This document shows, in pieces, positions 41,701-55,890 of a stretch of DNA of 64,000 nt. The stretch lies in contig NMRA01000001.1 of assembly GCA_002633005.1 (NCBI GenBank), forward strand, positions 3,228,997 through 3,292,996. Reading direction: 5' to 3'. The first letter of the stretch is position 1. Every line of letters starts with the position of its first letter. Source of the stretch: Phoronis australis. Its lineage: Eukaryota > Phoronida > Phoronidae. A model generated the notes under the pieces. It was not told the DNA's origin and did no database searches. It saw only the letters and a program-made list of their open reading frames with translations. A program made the translations under genes and the position numbers.

Positions 41701-42831
41701 TGATTGTCCGCTTAGTTTATCAACCAGTAAGTCCAAAATGTCTAAAGTTACAGTTGTTATCTTAAAATTAGAGTCGTCTAATAAATTATTGATGAAACTG
41801 ATGAACGGAATCATGTGTGGGATGAGTTGAGAACTGTCCTCGATGTCTTCTACAATTCTTCGTAATTCCTCTACACCTTGAGAGCGAGTTCTAAAGTCCT
41901 CTTGATCGTGTAGCTGAGCCATAATATGACTAGGAATGATTCCAAACTCCAGCTTTCCATTACTCTGTCTTGGCTGGCTAGCTCTACCAGTGGGGGAACC
42001 ATAGTAGTTTTCTGGGACACTTGTGCCTGACGAAGTGTCATCTTTTTTGCGACTATTATTATTATATTCTGAAAGTGTTGAATCACTTTTGTCAGGCAAT
42101 TTATTTGTAAGTTGCAAATAAAATTTACGCAGAGCTGGTGACAACCTCTGAATGTAATCACTAAAGACTGTATCGGTAGCTATACCCCGGATTTTATCCA
42201 AAGCAACTAATGCTATCGACTGCAAATTATCTTCAGCCGAGTTGTCTAGCAACTTCTTTGCTAATGACTGCACAATGTCAAAAAAGTTTTCATTGGCAAA
42301 CTCTGGCGTAAACAGCATTGGCAATGCAATAATGGTCTCTTTTCTAATCTTCTGTTCATCTCCTTCCAACCCATGTTTGACAATTGCTTTAAAAACACGG
42401 CTGACGTCCTTGGCATGTTTCATGTAAACATGTAAAGTCTGAATGACTGCTCTCCGAATGGTGATCTTGCTATGACCAATATTGGGTACAAGTTTAGGTA
42501 GAACTATGGACATATAATCGTCTAATTCGATACCGAGTTGAGGAATGAGATCACTAATCAATTGTACGCATTTATGTCTAACATCCCAATTCGAGTCGGA
42601 AAGTGACAGCGCCAATCCATTGAATATTGCCGACTTATCCGAAAATGGTAAGCGGCCATTGTTTATTCGTGCCGTTGCTCGAAGACCTTCCAAGATCTCG
42701 GCACGTTTATTGAAGCTTTGATCGCTTAGGTGGTTCAGAACAACATCTTCTTCCATCCCTGGAACGGTCACGTATTTGGCATCGTTGAATCTGTAGTCAG
42801 ACACGGATAAATTTACAGCGGTACCTGCCAT
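9684..42831 (-). CDS. TOGARAM1: TOGARAM1 (crescerin / FAM179B), ciliary TOG-array microtubule regulator
   Basis: Constitutive coding exons in transcript order (+ strand coordinates): 40939-42831, 33358-33466, 32277-32432, 26600-26923, 25746-25987, 24771-24976, 23857-23991, 22914-23113, 20417-20524, 19725-19792, 19113-19407, 18601-18685, 17981-18106, 17596-17788, 16496-16644, 15285-15443, 14132-14258, 11421-11705, 10913-11129, 10262-10348, 9684-9946. All have GT-AG borders, and every phase agrees, giving 5427 nt (about 1808 residues; human about 1720). TOG1 is at about residues 1-250, TOG2 at 290-540, a Ser/Pro-rich linker follows, then a charged helix at 1150-1245, TOG3 at 1300-1525 and TOG4 at 1565-1808. 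Diagnostic blocks include FGIIPSHIMAQLHDQED, NEVKNLRSQVSR and GGTGNIRTATAKL. The family binds tubulin through TOG domains and controls ciliary axoneme microtubules. Two optional exons lie at 13250-13345 and 12256-12345; 16028-16176 is a duplicate of one TOG3 exon. Confidence 0.96.
12256..12345 (-). CDS. TOGARAM1: TOGARAM1 cassette exon B, between TOG3 and TOG4
   Basis: A 90-nt open stretch bounded by TTAG and GTAGCA on the minus strand, phase 0 at both ends, encoding 30 residues that begin LRRKTELGLLKSK. It is not needed to join TOG3 to TOG4, because the flanking exons already join in frame as in human. Its first 13 residues share 9 identities with cassette exon A, about 1 kb upstream in the transcript. 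The pyrimidine tract before its acceptor is weak. Expression is not shown; it rests on frame, splice sites and homology to exon A. Confidence 0.72.
12960..13090. repeat. Dispersed repeat, copy 1
   Basis: The pattern CAGGCTGTACAAG, then TCATTCTA, then ACCAAAACTCATTTTCATC-GAGTAA has a relative at 16955-17080 (CAGGCTCTACAAG, TCATTTTA, CTTCTCATCAGAGTAA). It lies in the intron between cassette exons A and B. Class unknown. Confidence 0.4.
13250..13345 (-). CDS. TOGARAM1: TOGARAM1 cassette exon A, between TOG3 and TOG4
   Basis: A 96-nt open stretch, phase 0 at both ends, with a TTACCTTAG acceptor after a T-rich tract and a CAG|GTAAAAG donor. It encodes 32 basic residues beginning HKRDTELSLLKSK and ending in GNQ. 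The start matches cassette exon B (TEL-LLKSK shared) while the second half differs. Being a multiple of three, it can be skipped or exchanged without changing frame. Confidence 0.75.
14132..17788 (-). CDS. TOGARAM1: TOGARAM1 TOG3 exons
   Basis: Exons 17596-17788, 16496-16644, 15285-15443 and 14132-14258, preceded by 17981-18106, which ends in the conserved DDW. Readable HEAT-type helices include NEVKNLRSQVSR, VAKVLLHKCGESNSFIRDD, ENVTPQRALVALVQGG and MQHPDFEKIM. They match remembered human TOG3 almost block for block. This is the best conserved part of the protein after TOG2. Confidence 0.94.
15749..16683. repeat. Tandem 467-bp duplication containing a TOGARAM1 exon, joined at an N
   Basis: 15749-16215 and 16217-16683 are the same sequence at an offset of 468, separated by one ambiguous base at 16216. 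I saw only two differences (GCTATGCC versus GCTATGAC, and ATCGACAG versus ATCGGCAG). Each copy contains one complete 149-nt TOG3 exon. The N and the near identity suggest two alleles joined in assembly rather than a real duplication. Confidence 0.85.
16028..16176 (-). CDS. TOGARAM1: Duplicate copy of the TOGARAM1 TOG3 exon, probable assembly artefact
   Basis: The same exon as 16496-16644, with the same AG acceptor and GTAAGA donor. The exon is 149 nt, phase 0 in and phase 2 out, so splicing both copies in would shift the frame. Only one can be used in a working mRNA. Confidence 0.8.
17077..17327. mobile_element. MITE, family A copy 2
   Basis: Right end GGAAAATTCCAAGCCCTG is intact; the left end GGGGCTGGAATGCCC is decayed. 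The interior matches the copies at 6735-6989 and 27410-27636, including AAAAAGAGGAAATC. Confidence 0.75.
17466..17572. repeat. 19-bp minisatellite, GACCACCACCATACWCACA
   Basis: Five to six units, six bases or more past the TOGARAM1 exon ending at 17596. Because 19 is not a multiple of three, all frames read His/Thr/Pro-rich; it is not coding. Confidence 0.85.
19113..19407 (-). CDS. TOGARAM1: TOGARAM1 exon encoding a charged E/R/K-rich helix
   Basis: A 295-nt exon coding almost only Glu, Arg, Lys and Gln, with two adjacent 14-residue units (RQQKIREEKERERE and RQQKIREEKTRKRE). It sits before TOG3, at about residues 1148-1245. The alternating acidic and basic residues suggest a single alpha helix or coiled coil. 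The remembered human protein has only a short charged block here, so the length seems expanded in this lineage. Acceptor CTACAG and donor GGTAGG are clear. Confidence 0.9.
27158..27385 (+). pseudogene. Possible THAP-domain relic
   Basis: The + frame reads KYYCCAVGCNSDKLDKY, then VKFFAFPTS, resembling the start of a THAP zinc finger (C-x(2-4)-C, then an aromatic FxFP block). No downstream C-x2-H motif survives. The GCNSD-FPxP style matches the relic at 55891, so both may come from one transposon lineage. Confidence 0.4.
27410..27636. mobile_element. MITE, family A copy 3
   Basis: Begins CAGGGCTTGGAATGACC, includes AAAAAAGAGAAAATCCTCTT and ends GGAGAATTTCAATC, a decayed right terminus. Confidence 0.75.
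31984..32238. mobile_element. Inverted-repeat element, family C copy 3
   Basis: Left end CAGTAAAATCTCAGTAATTT and right end TCGTGAGATTTTACCGG are inverted repeats. This is the clearest copy of family C and ends about 40 bp from a TOGARAM1 exon. Confidence 0.7.
33467..40938. other. TOGARAM1 first coding intron, 7.5 kb
   Basis: No exon is seen on either strand. A probable inverted-repeat element lies at 37071-37589. GTTTACAGGTG-CCAGGG motifs recur near 38285-38360. The remainder is AT-rich and unremarkable. Confidence 0.6.
37071..37589. mobile_element. Possible inverted-repeat element
   Basis: The left end ATTTGTCTAAGTTGAGATCG and the reverse complement of the right end (AATTGTCTAAGCTAAGACCG) agree at most positions. 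A third related block (GGGCTAAGTTAAGACCGAAG) lies inside the left end. No coding frame was seen. Confidence 0.5.
40939..42831 (-). CDS. TOGARAM1: TOGARAM1 first coding exon: start codon, TOG1 and TOG2
   Basis: A single 1893-nt exon gives residues 1-631, unusually large for this gene. ATG at 42831 begins MAGTAVNLSVSDYRF. TOG1 covers about residues 30-250 (SNWDVRHKCVQLISDLIPQL, IRRAVIQTLHVYMKHAKDV). TOG2 begins after FGIIPSHIM and runs to about 540 (LLDDSNFKITTVTLDILDLL, DPKRPVRHACFECLAVLAQA). A conserved GRGKNRLPWEDEE block lies before the GTGAGT donor. The N-terminus is shorter than remembered for human. Confidence 0.96.
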
Positions 42832-43747
42832 GTAAATAAAAGCCTTGCTGATGATGAGTTCAGCTCTTTTTCGCTTCTAACAGGTCAAATAGAAGCACTG
42901 TTAATTCATCGTCCCCATTTGTGACAGTTTAACCAAAATCCTCTTTGATCTTCATCTTTGCAAGCACCGTGCCGACCTTAGCACTCCAGACATCGTTTAG
43001 AAACAAGATGGCTACCTCACAACAATATCAAGTCACGTGACCTACGTCACAATCACCCGTATGTTATCACAATGGGTCCGTTGGGTTCCAATCGATACTC
43101 AGTTCTTTCCCATTATTACTTTAAAAATGACAGTTAACCAAGCAAAGCGGTTTGACATAAATAAGAAAAACAAGCATTACCTTTACGAGCTTTGAAGAGT
43201 CGCCACATGTATTTTGCCAAGGCAGTCTCTGTTTTCCAGCACTATAAGAAATGCGGCAGGTGCGGGTGGACCCAAGCGATGTATCCTGAGAGTTAAAAGT
43301 ACATATGGGCGTATTTTTAAATTAGTTTTAATGTTCTTGTTATGTGAATCTCAATGAATCATCGACATGCCTAATTAAGAGCAAAAAATTGCTCGCAAAC
43401 AAAAATGTTGTGCTGCATTTTCATGCAGTTGACGTTGTGAACTCCCCGGCACGATTAAGTTGTATTCACTACCGTTTCACTGACTCCTGAAAATATCCGA
43501 GGGAAGGCAAACAGGGCACTCTTTGAGACGTACAATGGCCACCGCCATTCTTAACAGTTGAAATCACTAATTATTACACAGAGAGTCATGAAAATATGGA
43601 ATATTCATTTTGCTATAGTCGTAAACTTATGCAACTGCGTTATTTTCAATAGGATTTTAAGTTTTTAAACTTAAAATCCTATTTCTAAAAAAATAATACA
43701 GAACTAATTGTTTTGACTGAGGAAATCATGATTAAATGAATTCTTAT
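42832..43747. other. Promoter and 5' UTR region of TOGARAM1
   Basis: No coding exon could be supported. A possible untranslated first exon on the minus strand ends at 43189 with a GTAATG donor, but no phase-compatible join to the ATG exon was found. A long palindrome lies at 43648-43683. Confidence 0.45.
43648..43683. repeat. Perfect palindrome with 17-bp arms
   Basis: AATAGGATTTTAAGTTT, a TT spacer, then its exact reverse complement. It lies 65 bp past the stop codon of the minus-strand gene at 43748-44282. Confidence 0.85.
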
Positions 43748-44282
43748 TTAAGCGACTATAAACCCACATTTCTTCCAAGTTTTTTTTTTAATGTATTCTT
43801 CTAGTACCTCTATATCATTGGTCTCAACTTGTTCCGTACTCAGATGGGAAGTGATTTCCGTGAGTTTGCAACAGTTTAACTTATTCCTTATGACCAAGCT
43901 CGGCGTATAAAATGTCACGCAATGATGACATGTCAATTTGTAGAGTCTGTTCCCAAGTAATAGCGAACTGCCAGTACTTCCGAAGCCCTGAAATCACCAC
44001 ACATTTGACTAAGAAGCAATTTGAGGCCAATTTCACGACGATAAATGCTCTAAATCAATATTTGGTAATTGTGGTGCTCGTGTGTATAACCGTTTCAACT
44101 CTATGTTGAATTCCATTTCACTAGACATTTACCTCACGCACAGCGACAGAATTTTGCCCACTCTCTTTTAAACAAGTGTCTTCATCCGTGAACCAAGGAG
44201 GCCTCTTCTTGGCACGATAGTCAAGGCTATTCGCCGATGCCAAGTTATCTTCTTTCGAACAGTCCTGTTCAACGAAACTCAT
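43748..44282 (-). CDS. Unrecognised two-exon gene, 129-residue protein
   Basis: Exon 1, 44133-44282, opens with ATG and runs MSFVEQDCSKEDNLASANS to a GAG|GTAAAT donor, exactly 50 codons. Exon 2, 43748-43987, follows a GATTTCAG acceptor in phase 0 and runs 79 codons to TAA. The protein has a basic block (RAKKRPPWFTDED), then TCHHCVTFYTP and NKLNCCKL, whose Cys and His residues could bind a metal, and a Lys/Trp-rich tail ending KKTWKKCGFIVA. I do not recognise the family. It lies between TOGARAM1 (same strand) and the TSSK locus (divergent). Support comes from an uninterrupted frame across a clean intron, not from homology. Confidence 0.6.
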
Positions 44283-45733
44283 TAACTAATCAGAGAACAT
44301 TCGGTACATAAACTGAGGCTCAGGTCTTCCAGAAATAATAGGAAAATGACTTAAAATCCAGAAGCTCGCGAACAGTACGTATCAAGTTAATATAAACTTT
44401 TATCGCATGAGCACAAGCAACTAAACTGGCTAGTCACCGTCGGTGGGCCATTTCATGTATCATAAGCGTAGCTCAGTTTTTTCCAAGCCCCGGAACCCCT
44501 TCTCTTCAGCAGCAGTGAAAAATTGGGACCACTTAGTCCAGTTTATTTGACGGAGGGCCGGTTTATAGCAAAGCACAAAGGGGTACTAAACTCTGTTTTG
44601 ATGATTTACATCAATCCACGTTCTGTCACCTGCTAATGCATCATTGACGTCAATGTTCCAAATCAAAGGCAGTAATCAACTAAAAACTCGTATTCCTGAG
44701 CCACAGATTGGACACTGTTGTCCTTGGTGGGGGTCTTTTCCCACAATTGCTAAAAACGTAGGTTACGTTTGCCCCTTTAGCACAGTTTGGAGTTTTCAAA
44801 TTTTCATCCAAACTTTTAAAGGTTGTCGAGGGTACAGAGCATTATTTTGTTTCAGAGAACTGGATGGGAAAGTCATTTTTGGTAAAACCGGGTTTGGTAT
44901 CCTTTTAAAGGGCCTTCCCTTTATTGTCGTCAATTTAGAACACAGAAAGAGTTTCTTCAATAGAGAGAAATCTGTAAATAGGGAGATTTAGTTGTTTACA
45001 GACTTGCATGCATTTACACTCTTTGTGGGCAATTCATAAAATGAAGTTAATGCCGTTCAACTGTGACGGTCATTTTGTAGGTGCATCACTAGAAAATTAC
45101 ATATTTTTTTATTTCGAAAATATTACGCATTCCAACAGCATTATTTGGCTAAGAAAAAAATTTAACTACATTGGATTGCGGCCAAATCTCTACTTTTTGT
45201 CTGAAACGAGAGAAATATTTTCCGGAAATCACTTGGATTCAATATTCTGAAGTTGGCCAAAGAGTCATAAAATTCACACAACTAGTAGCAACAAAAGGCG
45301 TAACCATGCCAGCAAGCGCGATTTTTCCTGGACTATCGAAAAGGTGTTCTAGTTTTTGCAAAAAATCACAGCCTTGTCAACCAATACTACAATTCTGACA
45401 TATAATGCGTAAAAACTGGAAGAAGAATAGTATCAGTTGTAAAGCCAATTTGTGATAGAATTTACCTTTAGCGAGTCCAGTTGGTGTCTTGAAAACAGCA
45501 TACTGTTGTTTTTATTTGGATGCTTTAACGTATAGTGCCAGAAATTAAACAAATAAACGTTTGTATTTTGCAAAAGTGAGCGTCATAATTGCGTAATCAC
45601 TTTGTCATATTACGAAGTGACCCGAGGAGTTATGGATTCGGTGAGCTGGAAGGGATTGAATTAGGTTTTCAAACCCGACAGTTGTCAAACTCCATGCTCT
45701 TCGATTGTCGGAACGCAACAAATTCACACCAAA
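44283..45733. other. Divergent intergenic region between the small gene and TSSK exon 1a
   Basis: No exon was found. It contains a piggyBac-like MITE at 44578-44904. The final 80 bp are related to the sequence just before TSSK exon 1b and probably form a promoter. Confidence 0.55.
44578..44904. mobile_element. piggyBac-like MITE, family B copy 1
   Basis: Matches the copy at 59796-60145 along its length (ATCAATCCACGTTCTGTCAC, GCTAATGCATCATTGAC, GTCGAGGGTACAGAG). The right end GGTTTGGTATCCTT is followed by TTAA; the left end has decayed (AAAGGGGTACTAAAC). Confidence 0.7.
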
Positions 45734-46009
45734 ATGGCGTCCGAAAAAATGTGCGTCACCACGGAAGACGCCGAACTAAAAGCAAACGGCTACATCGTCG
45801 GGTCAACGCTTGGCGAAGGATCTTACGCTAAAGTCAAATCTGCGTTCGATGAAAAACACAACCGAAGAGTGGCTATTAAGATCATAAGCAGAAAAAAAGC
45901 GCCAAAGGATTTTCAAAATAGATTTCTTCCTCGAGAATTAGAAGTGATGAAGTTGCTCAATCACCCTAACATCATTAAACTTCACGAGGTTCTTGAACTC
46001 GGAGGAAAG
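45734..46009 (+). CDS. TSSK kinase, alternative or duplicated first exon 1a
   Basis: ATG in AAAATGGCG starts a 92-codon exon ending AAG|GTAAAC, phase 0. It encodes the kinase N-lobe: glycine loop LGEGSYAKVKSA, VAIK lysine, FLPRELEVMKLLNHPNI. It is close to exon 1b at 47888-48172. No exon 2 is present between 46010 and 47887, so it either splices to the shared exon at 48448 (compatible phase) or is an orphan of a partial duplication. Confidence 0.85.
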
Positions 46010-46310
46010 GTAAACATTTGTTACCCACATCCCGAGCTCATAAAAAATCAGAAGTCACGGGGCATTTTAGAAGACATCGCTTAATGTTGCATTCAACCAA
46101 CCGTGCGTGATAATCACCTTTTGTTTATTTCAACAAGGTCATCGATGATACTTTTCAACAAACAATACCACCTAGACCGGAAAGAAAAATGAAAACAGGG
46201 GTCCGTTTTCTTGCTTTTTTTAATCGTGCGCTCGGTCATAACTCAGTCAAAAATACGTTTATAACCTGTGTCCAGTAGTTATATGACAACGACCTTAGCG
46301 CGACTACACG

Positions 46311-46438
46311 TACGGATTTAGATGGGGCCAAAGGGGGCCATGGCCCCCCTAAAATTTTCCCAGATTCCTTCCTGCCGGCAAAATCCTGGCTAATACTCTG
46401 CCCTGCCCCCCTAACTAAAAATCCTTGATCCGCCCCTG
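46311..46438. mobile_element. MITE, family E copy 2
   Basis: ACGGATTTAGATGGGG to GATCCGCCCCTG, with the same interior as copy 1 (GGGGGCCATGGCCCCC, AATCCTGGCTAATACT). It lies between the two TSSK first exons. Confidence 0.65.
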
Positions 46439-46884
46439 ACGACCATTGATGACACGGTCCACAGAGGGGAAAAACTTTGGTCTCACTTCAACTCATTTTT
46501 ATACTTGATGTGTGACCTTTCAGTGGTCACTTTAAGACCGAAGCACAAAACGCATGGAAAACCGAAACCTTCAAAACAAAACGTCATGATTATTGATCAG
46601 GCGCAAAATAGGGCTCAATTTGTATGTTACTAAGTTTTGTCGTGAATTGATGTGTTACTAAACAATGTCCTCTCATAAGAGTAATTTGTGATGTATGTGT
46701 TTATAAAACTGCATATCAATAATAAATACCTAGTGAGTAGCGAGAGGAAGCTGCAATCAACGTTTTCCGGTGGACGCGTTCAGTACAGCGCAGCATAAAA
46801 TACTAAAATGCCTTACCGATAATGAAACAGTAAAACAGAAAAATGTGCTTAAAATATGATAAAGCGGTAAAAAATGACCAAACG

Positions 46885-46924
46885 TGTCGTCCTTGCGGGC
46901 ACTAAAAATACCGCAAGGACGACA
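46885..46924. repeat. 14-bp perfect hairpin
   Basis: TGTCGTCCTTGCGG, a 12-base loop, then its exact complement. Probably a short transposon remnant; the arms are too short for a typical microRNA precursor. Confidence 0.75.
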
Positions 46925-47887
46925 TGTCTATTCGCTTTAATACATGTTATGTCGGTTTATCGTCTCTTACTGTCTTTTTACATTTCAATGCAAGAACGAC
47001 AACAAGTCAATAATTTCAAAATATAAATATTCATTAATGTTGAGCTTCTTCAGTAAATGTAACGAAAGACTAAAATTCTGTACAACTTGTGGGGTTTTCA
47101 CAAACGTACATTTAATGTAATTTTCGTAACAGCATCCTAGTAAAAGTTGATAAATTCAAATTTTATAATTTCTCCTGAATTTAGGTTTAAACTGGAAATA
47201 CTCTTCTACAATCTGGACCAACTTCTGAGAAAACAAAATTTGTATGAATTTGCCTCACCACTCAATTTAAGTGTCGAGATGATCAGCTCTGGTACCTGTG
47301 TTATATCTTTGTCTGTCAGACGATTTGTTTTCTACCAGATTTAATGCTAATGTCTGAATTTTTTAATTTTGTCTAGACACAGATGGTCATAACGAAATAC
47401 TCCTTTTGCCACAAATAGCAACAAACTGTAATAAAACATCCTCTCATAATTGTTTCGCGTACACCGACGTAATTTGGGTATTGTACAAAACATGGGGTGA
47501 TCATGCACGTTAAACTCTTGCAACGAACAGCTTTATTCACCTTTAACAGATAAATAATGGTGAAAAACAAAATCTTTGAATTAACTTAAAAATATGCTTT
47601 AAGTTATCTTTGCCGAAGGGACAGTCTTAAAACTATTATTTTGTTAATTGATATTTATTCTAACACGTCGTTTGGGAGTAGTTTATTAAAGATTACGTAA
47701 CTAGTCAGAAATGAAAAGCTGTCCCATTATTTCGGTTCGCTTGCGATGTCTTCTGTTATGTCAGTGACACGTCACCATGAACACATGAGAATGTTCCACC
47801 TCAATTTCTCGCTGGGTTCGAATTCAGTTTTCTAGCCCAGCAAATGCAATTTTCAAACTTCACGGCTCTTGACAACTAACCGTCAAA

Positions 47888-52736
<4,849 letters not shown>

Positions 52737-54086
52737 ATTGTGATGAACGGGCGAGATCACCCCCACTAGCAAGCGAAGCACTTGCACTTTCATCTAAAAA
52801 TTAAAATGTTTCTATTAATTTATAAGTGCTTCGCCAGTAATTAATTTCATAGGCTGCGGTCCAGCTTTCTGCACCCTCGTGCTCAGAACATGTCGCCTGG
52901 TCTGCCGTTTGTGTTTCAGCCCGGCTCGGACAACAACTGAGACTGCTCATTGTTAGTGAAAGCGTGAACATAGGATGAAAAGAATCGGTAAAATAAATCA
53001 TGAAACTCGACATTTATAATTCGCTCCGTCGCATGCTACAACCGTCTCTTTTTAACAGATTTGGGCCGACTCTGACAAACAAACGCTAAACTAGAAAGTT
53101 CAAGGCATCGCAGTTCGTGACAAACATGCAAAACAAAACAACTGTTAATAGATTATGAAAGATACCCACTAAATACTAAGAACCGGTTCAAAACACTCAC
53201 CCACACAAACACGTGCGCTCGTCAATGATCTCGGCGGGCAGCCGACAGGCCATTCGTCGACACGCCCATCGTATTTCGTACAAAAAACGAATGATCAATT
53301 CATGGGGTTGCCTACTTTTTAAAGAAATCTTTCTAGATACAAAAACTCCTGTCTGTGACAGCGATCGTAAGCGAAACATTATTAACTAATTCTCTGGGGG
53401 ATCGTGAGTGGAACACAAAATGATCACTATCCAATAATCTTATGAAAGGCTCTCTAACCTCAATACAGAAAGTTCTATGTCCAAAGAAATGTTGCAAAAA
53501 TGTATCAGTTTTGCCAATATGGCATTCCTATTGTTTCAGCTTCAATGGGTAAAAAATCAATTGCCCAAGAAACCCTCCTCGGCAAGAGCTAGTTATAGGC
53601 TTATTGAACTAACCCCGCTAGTTTGAAACACAATCCTACGGAAGCTCCTTACAAATGTGCCCGGTTTTCGAGTCCACTCTATTAATGGATGGATATCCTA
53701 ATTTTCAAGCTTCACACCTTTATCAAAATACAATCTAGTGAAACCCCCCCCCCCATGAGCCCTAGTGCTACTGACTTCATGATTAAACACAATAACACTA
53801 ACAGCGCACCCGACCAATGATCATTTCTCACTGTATTGAGAATTATCTCCCTTGAAAATACTGTTCGCCATTTTACTACGTTCGAAGTCGCATGTTGCGA
53901 GACATTTTTGTTCTGACGTTGTGACAACAAATTTGACAATACAGAGCCTAAAAGGTAACTTTTACTTGTCATCTTGCGATCACATTACAAATATTTATGT
54001 TTTTTGCACCTTATTATCTATAAAGAACTATTGAAATTGTTAACTATCAGTAATCAGCGATCAGGCCTAACTGATTGGTTGCCCTA

Positions 54087-54791
54087 GCGGCACTAGTCGG
54101 ATATAATGGACCCTAACTTATTCCAAATAAATCCACTAAATGTAGGTCTAAATGAATGATTTTGGTATCGCTGCATTCCTCAGACATCTGGCTATCCGTA
54201 CAAATCCTTTTCACGACCCTCAATTACTCTAGTCTATAACTACGCCATTCTGAACTTGGTCCACTTTAGCCACGCGCATCGTGAAATCGGCAGCCATTTC
54301 AGGGAACTTACTATATCTAGCGCCATCTATCGGCGATTTGCTACAACACGCGCTGTTCCTTTTTCATCAGTCAACATGAGCGACGATAACATGATGATGA
54401 CAGATACGATCGTGAGAGAGACGACGAAGGTGATGACGAGAGCAGACGTGCGATGATTAATAACGATTGTCGTTAATAATTGACGAAATCAACCAATGAC
54501 GTTGATTGATGAAAAAGGAACAGCGTGTGTTGTAGCAAATCGCCGATAGATATCGCTAGATAAAGTAAGTTCCCTGAAATGGCTGCCGATTTCACGATGT
54601 GCGTGGCTAAAGTGGACCGAGTTCGGAACAGCGTAGTTATAGACTAGAGTAATTGAGGGTCGTGAAAAGCATTTGTACGGATAGCCAGATGTCTGAGGAA
54701 TGCAACGATACCAAAATCATTCATTTAGACCTACATTTAGTGGATTTATTTGGAATAAGTTACGGTCCATTATATCCGACTAGTGCCCCAC
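54087..54791. mobile_element. Large fold-back transposon, about 290-bp inverted arms
   Basis: Arms 54087-54375 and 54501-54791 are near-perfect reverse complements around a loop of about 125 bp. The sequence TTGCCCTA occurs at 54079-54086 and 54792-54799, immediately outside both ends, which fits an 8-bp target duplication as made by hAT elements. The loop holds only a short ORF (from MSDDNMMMTD) that I do not consider a gene. Confidence 0.85.
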
Positions 54792-55002
54792 TTGCCCTAC
54801 GAAGTTACTGAGTTACGCCAGTTTCGATTTATGGGAGTCGGGATATGCTATCAGAGAGGGTGAGGGAGAGAGAGAATACAGAGAAAGGAAGAAACAGTCA
54901 CCTTGTAGAATATTCCATCGGTGGGAGCGAGAGAGTGCAGTTAAATATTGGCTCTCGGGATGAGCCAGCCAGCAAATGAGTGGCTGCCACAGTTTCTAGC
55001 TG

Positions 55003-55740
55003 GCCCCAGTAGAGACGGTGCTTCATACGTCAGACGCTTTTTGGCGAATTATGCCTCACACTGATTAAACATCAAAGTCACGTTTCTAGAACAGTCGCGG
55101 ACTGGAATAGCTTGCCTGGCTGCATTACATCAGTCCCTTTGTCAGCAAGCTATCTACCTTTCTGAAGTAACATAGTCATAGTGGGGTGCCTCCATTTGGG
55201 GCACCTGCTTACTGACTGCCTTATCTCTTAACGATCTAGCTATGTAAACCCACCTCTGAAGTGACGTCCACTATGTATATATATGTATCCTTTTAAACCT
55301 GTTATAGTTGTTCTCGTTTTTGTTTATCCTCATTGTTATATAGTGACATAATACTCTGGAGAGAGTGTGGTCACTTAAACCAAGAAGAAGAAGCATAAGT
55401 ACATTTTGCATACAGAGGGACTCCTTAGGAGGCTGTCGATGTCTTTAATTCCTTCTAACTCTTACAAATACTCCCGTTATCAAACCTTTTCTTCAAGCAA
55501 TCCTTCGTTGAGTGGACATTTTTACACTGCGCTCATTCCTATTTTTACCTCGCCTGTTAAAAATGGCCAGTTACCGATTTGGGCTGCTTGAAAAAAATGA
55601 TTGATTACGGTAGTGTTTGTTCGAGTTGGAAGGAATTAAAAGACATCAACTGCCTCCTAAGGTGTCCCTCTATATGCAAAAGCAAAAGGTACTTATAGCA
55701 ACACGACTTTGATGTTTTAATCAGTGTGAGGCATAATTGA
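55003..55740. mobile_element. Palindromic fold-back transposon, family D copy 2, interrupted
   Basis: Left CAGTAGAGACGGTGC and CACACTGATTAAACATCAAA match the right-hand GATGTTTTAATCAGTGTGAGG in reverse. Interior ATGTCTTTAATTCCTTC and the complement GGAATTAAAAGACATC repeat the structure of copy 1. The left arm is split by 55087-55391. Confidence 0.7.
55087..55391 (+). mobile_element. 5'-truncated non-LTR retrotransposon tail inside the family D element
   Basis: The + frame reads TVADWNSLPGCITSVPLSAS and stops. The D/N-W-N-SLP pattern is typical of the last residues of LINE ORF2 proteins. A noncoding tail ends in an AAGAAGAAGAAG run, as in CR1/RTE-like elements with short 3' repeats. It interrupts a sequence that is continuous in family D copy 1. 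No clear target duplication. Confidence 0.6.
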
Positions 55741-55890
55741 CATTACGCCAGGAAATGAATGACAGGCATGATTGACCAATCAGAATGCTGCATTCCAGAC
55801 ACTCTTCCAGACGCAGTGCCAGTCGCCATCTTGTCCGACAAACATTAGCGGCTGTAGGACTAAACACGTTCAACTACAATGTGCATTTTA

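Noticed and set aside
43189-43260. Minus-strand MWRLFKARK followed by a GTAATG donor
   Set aside because: No phase-compatible second exon was found; at most an untranslated TOGARAM1 exon.
46885-46924. Possible microRNA precursor
   Set aside because: Arms are only 14 bp, too short for a normal animal precursor.
54256-54456. 66-residue ORF in the fold-back element
   Set aside because: It crosses the arm/loop border and has no family features; it follows from the element sequence.
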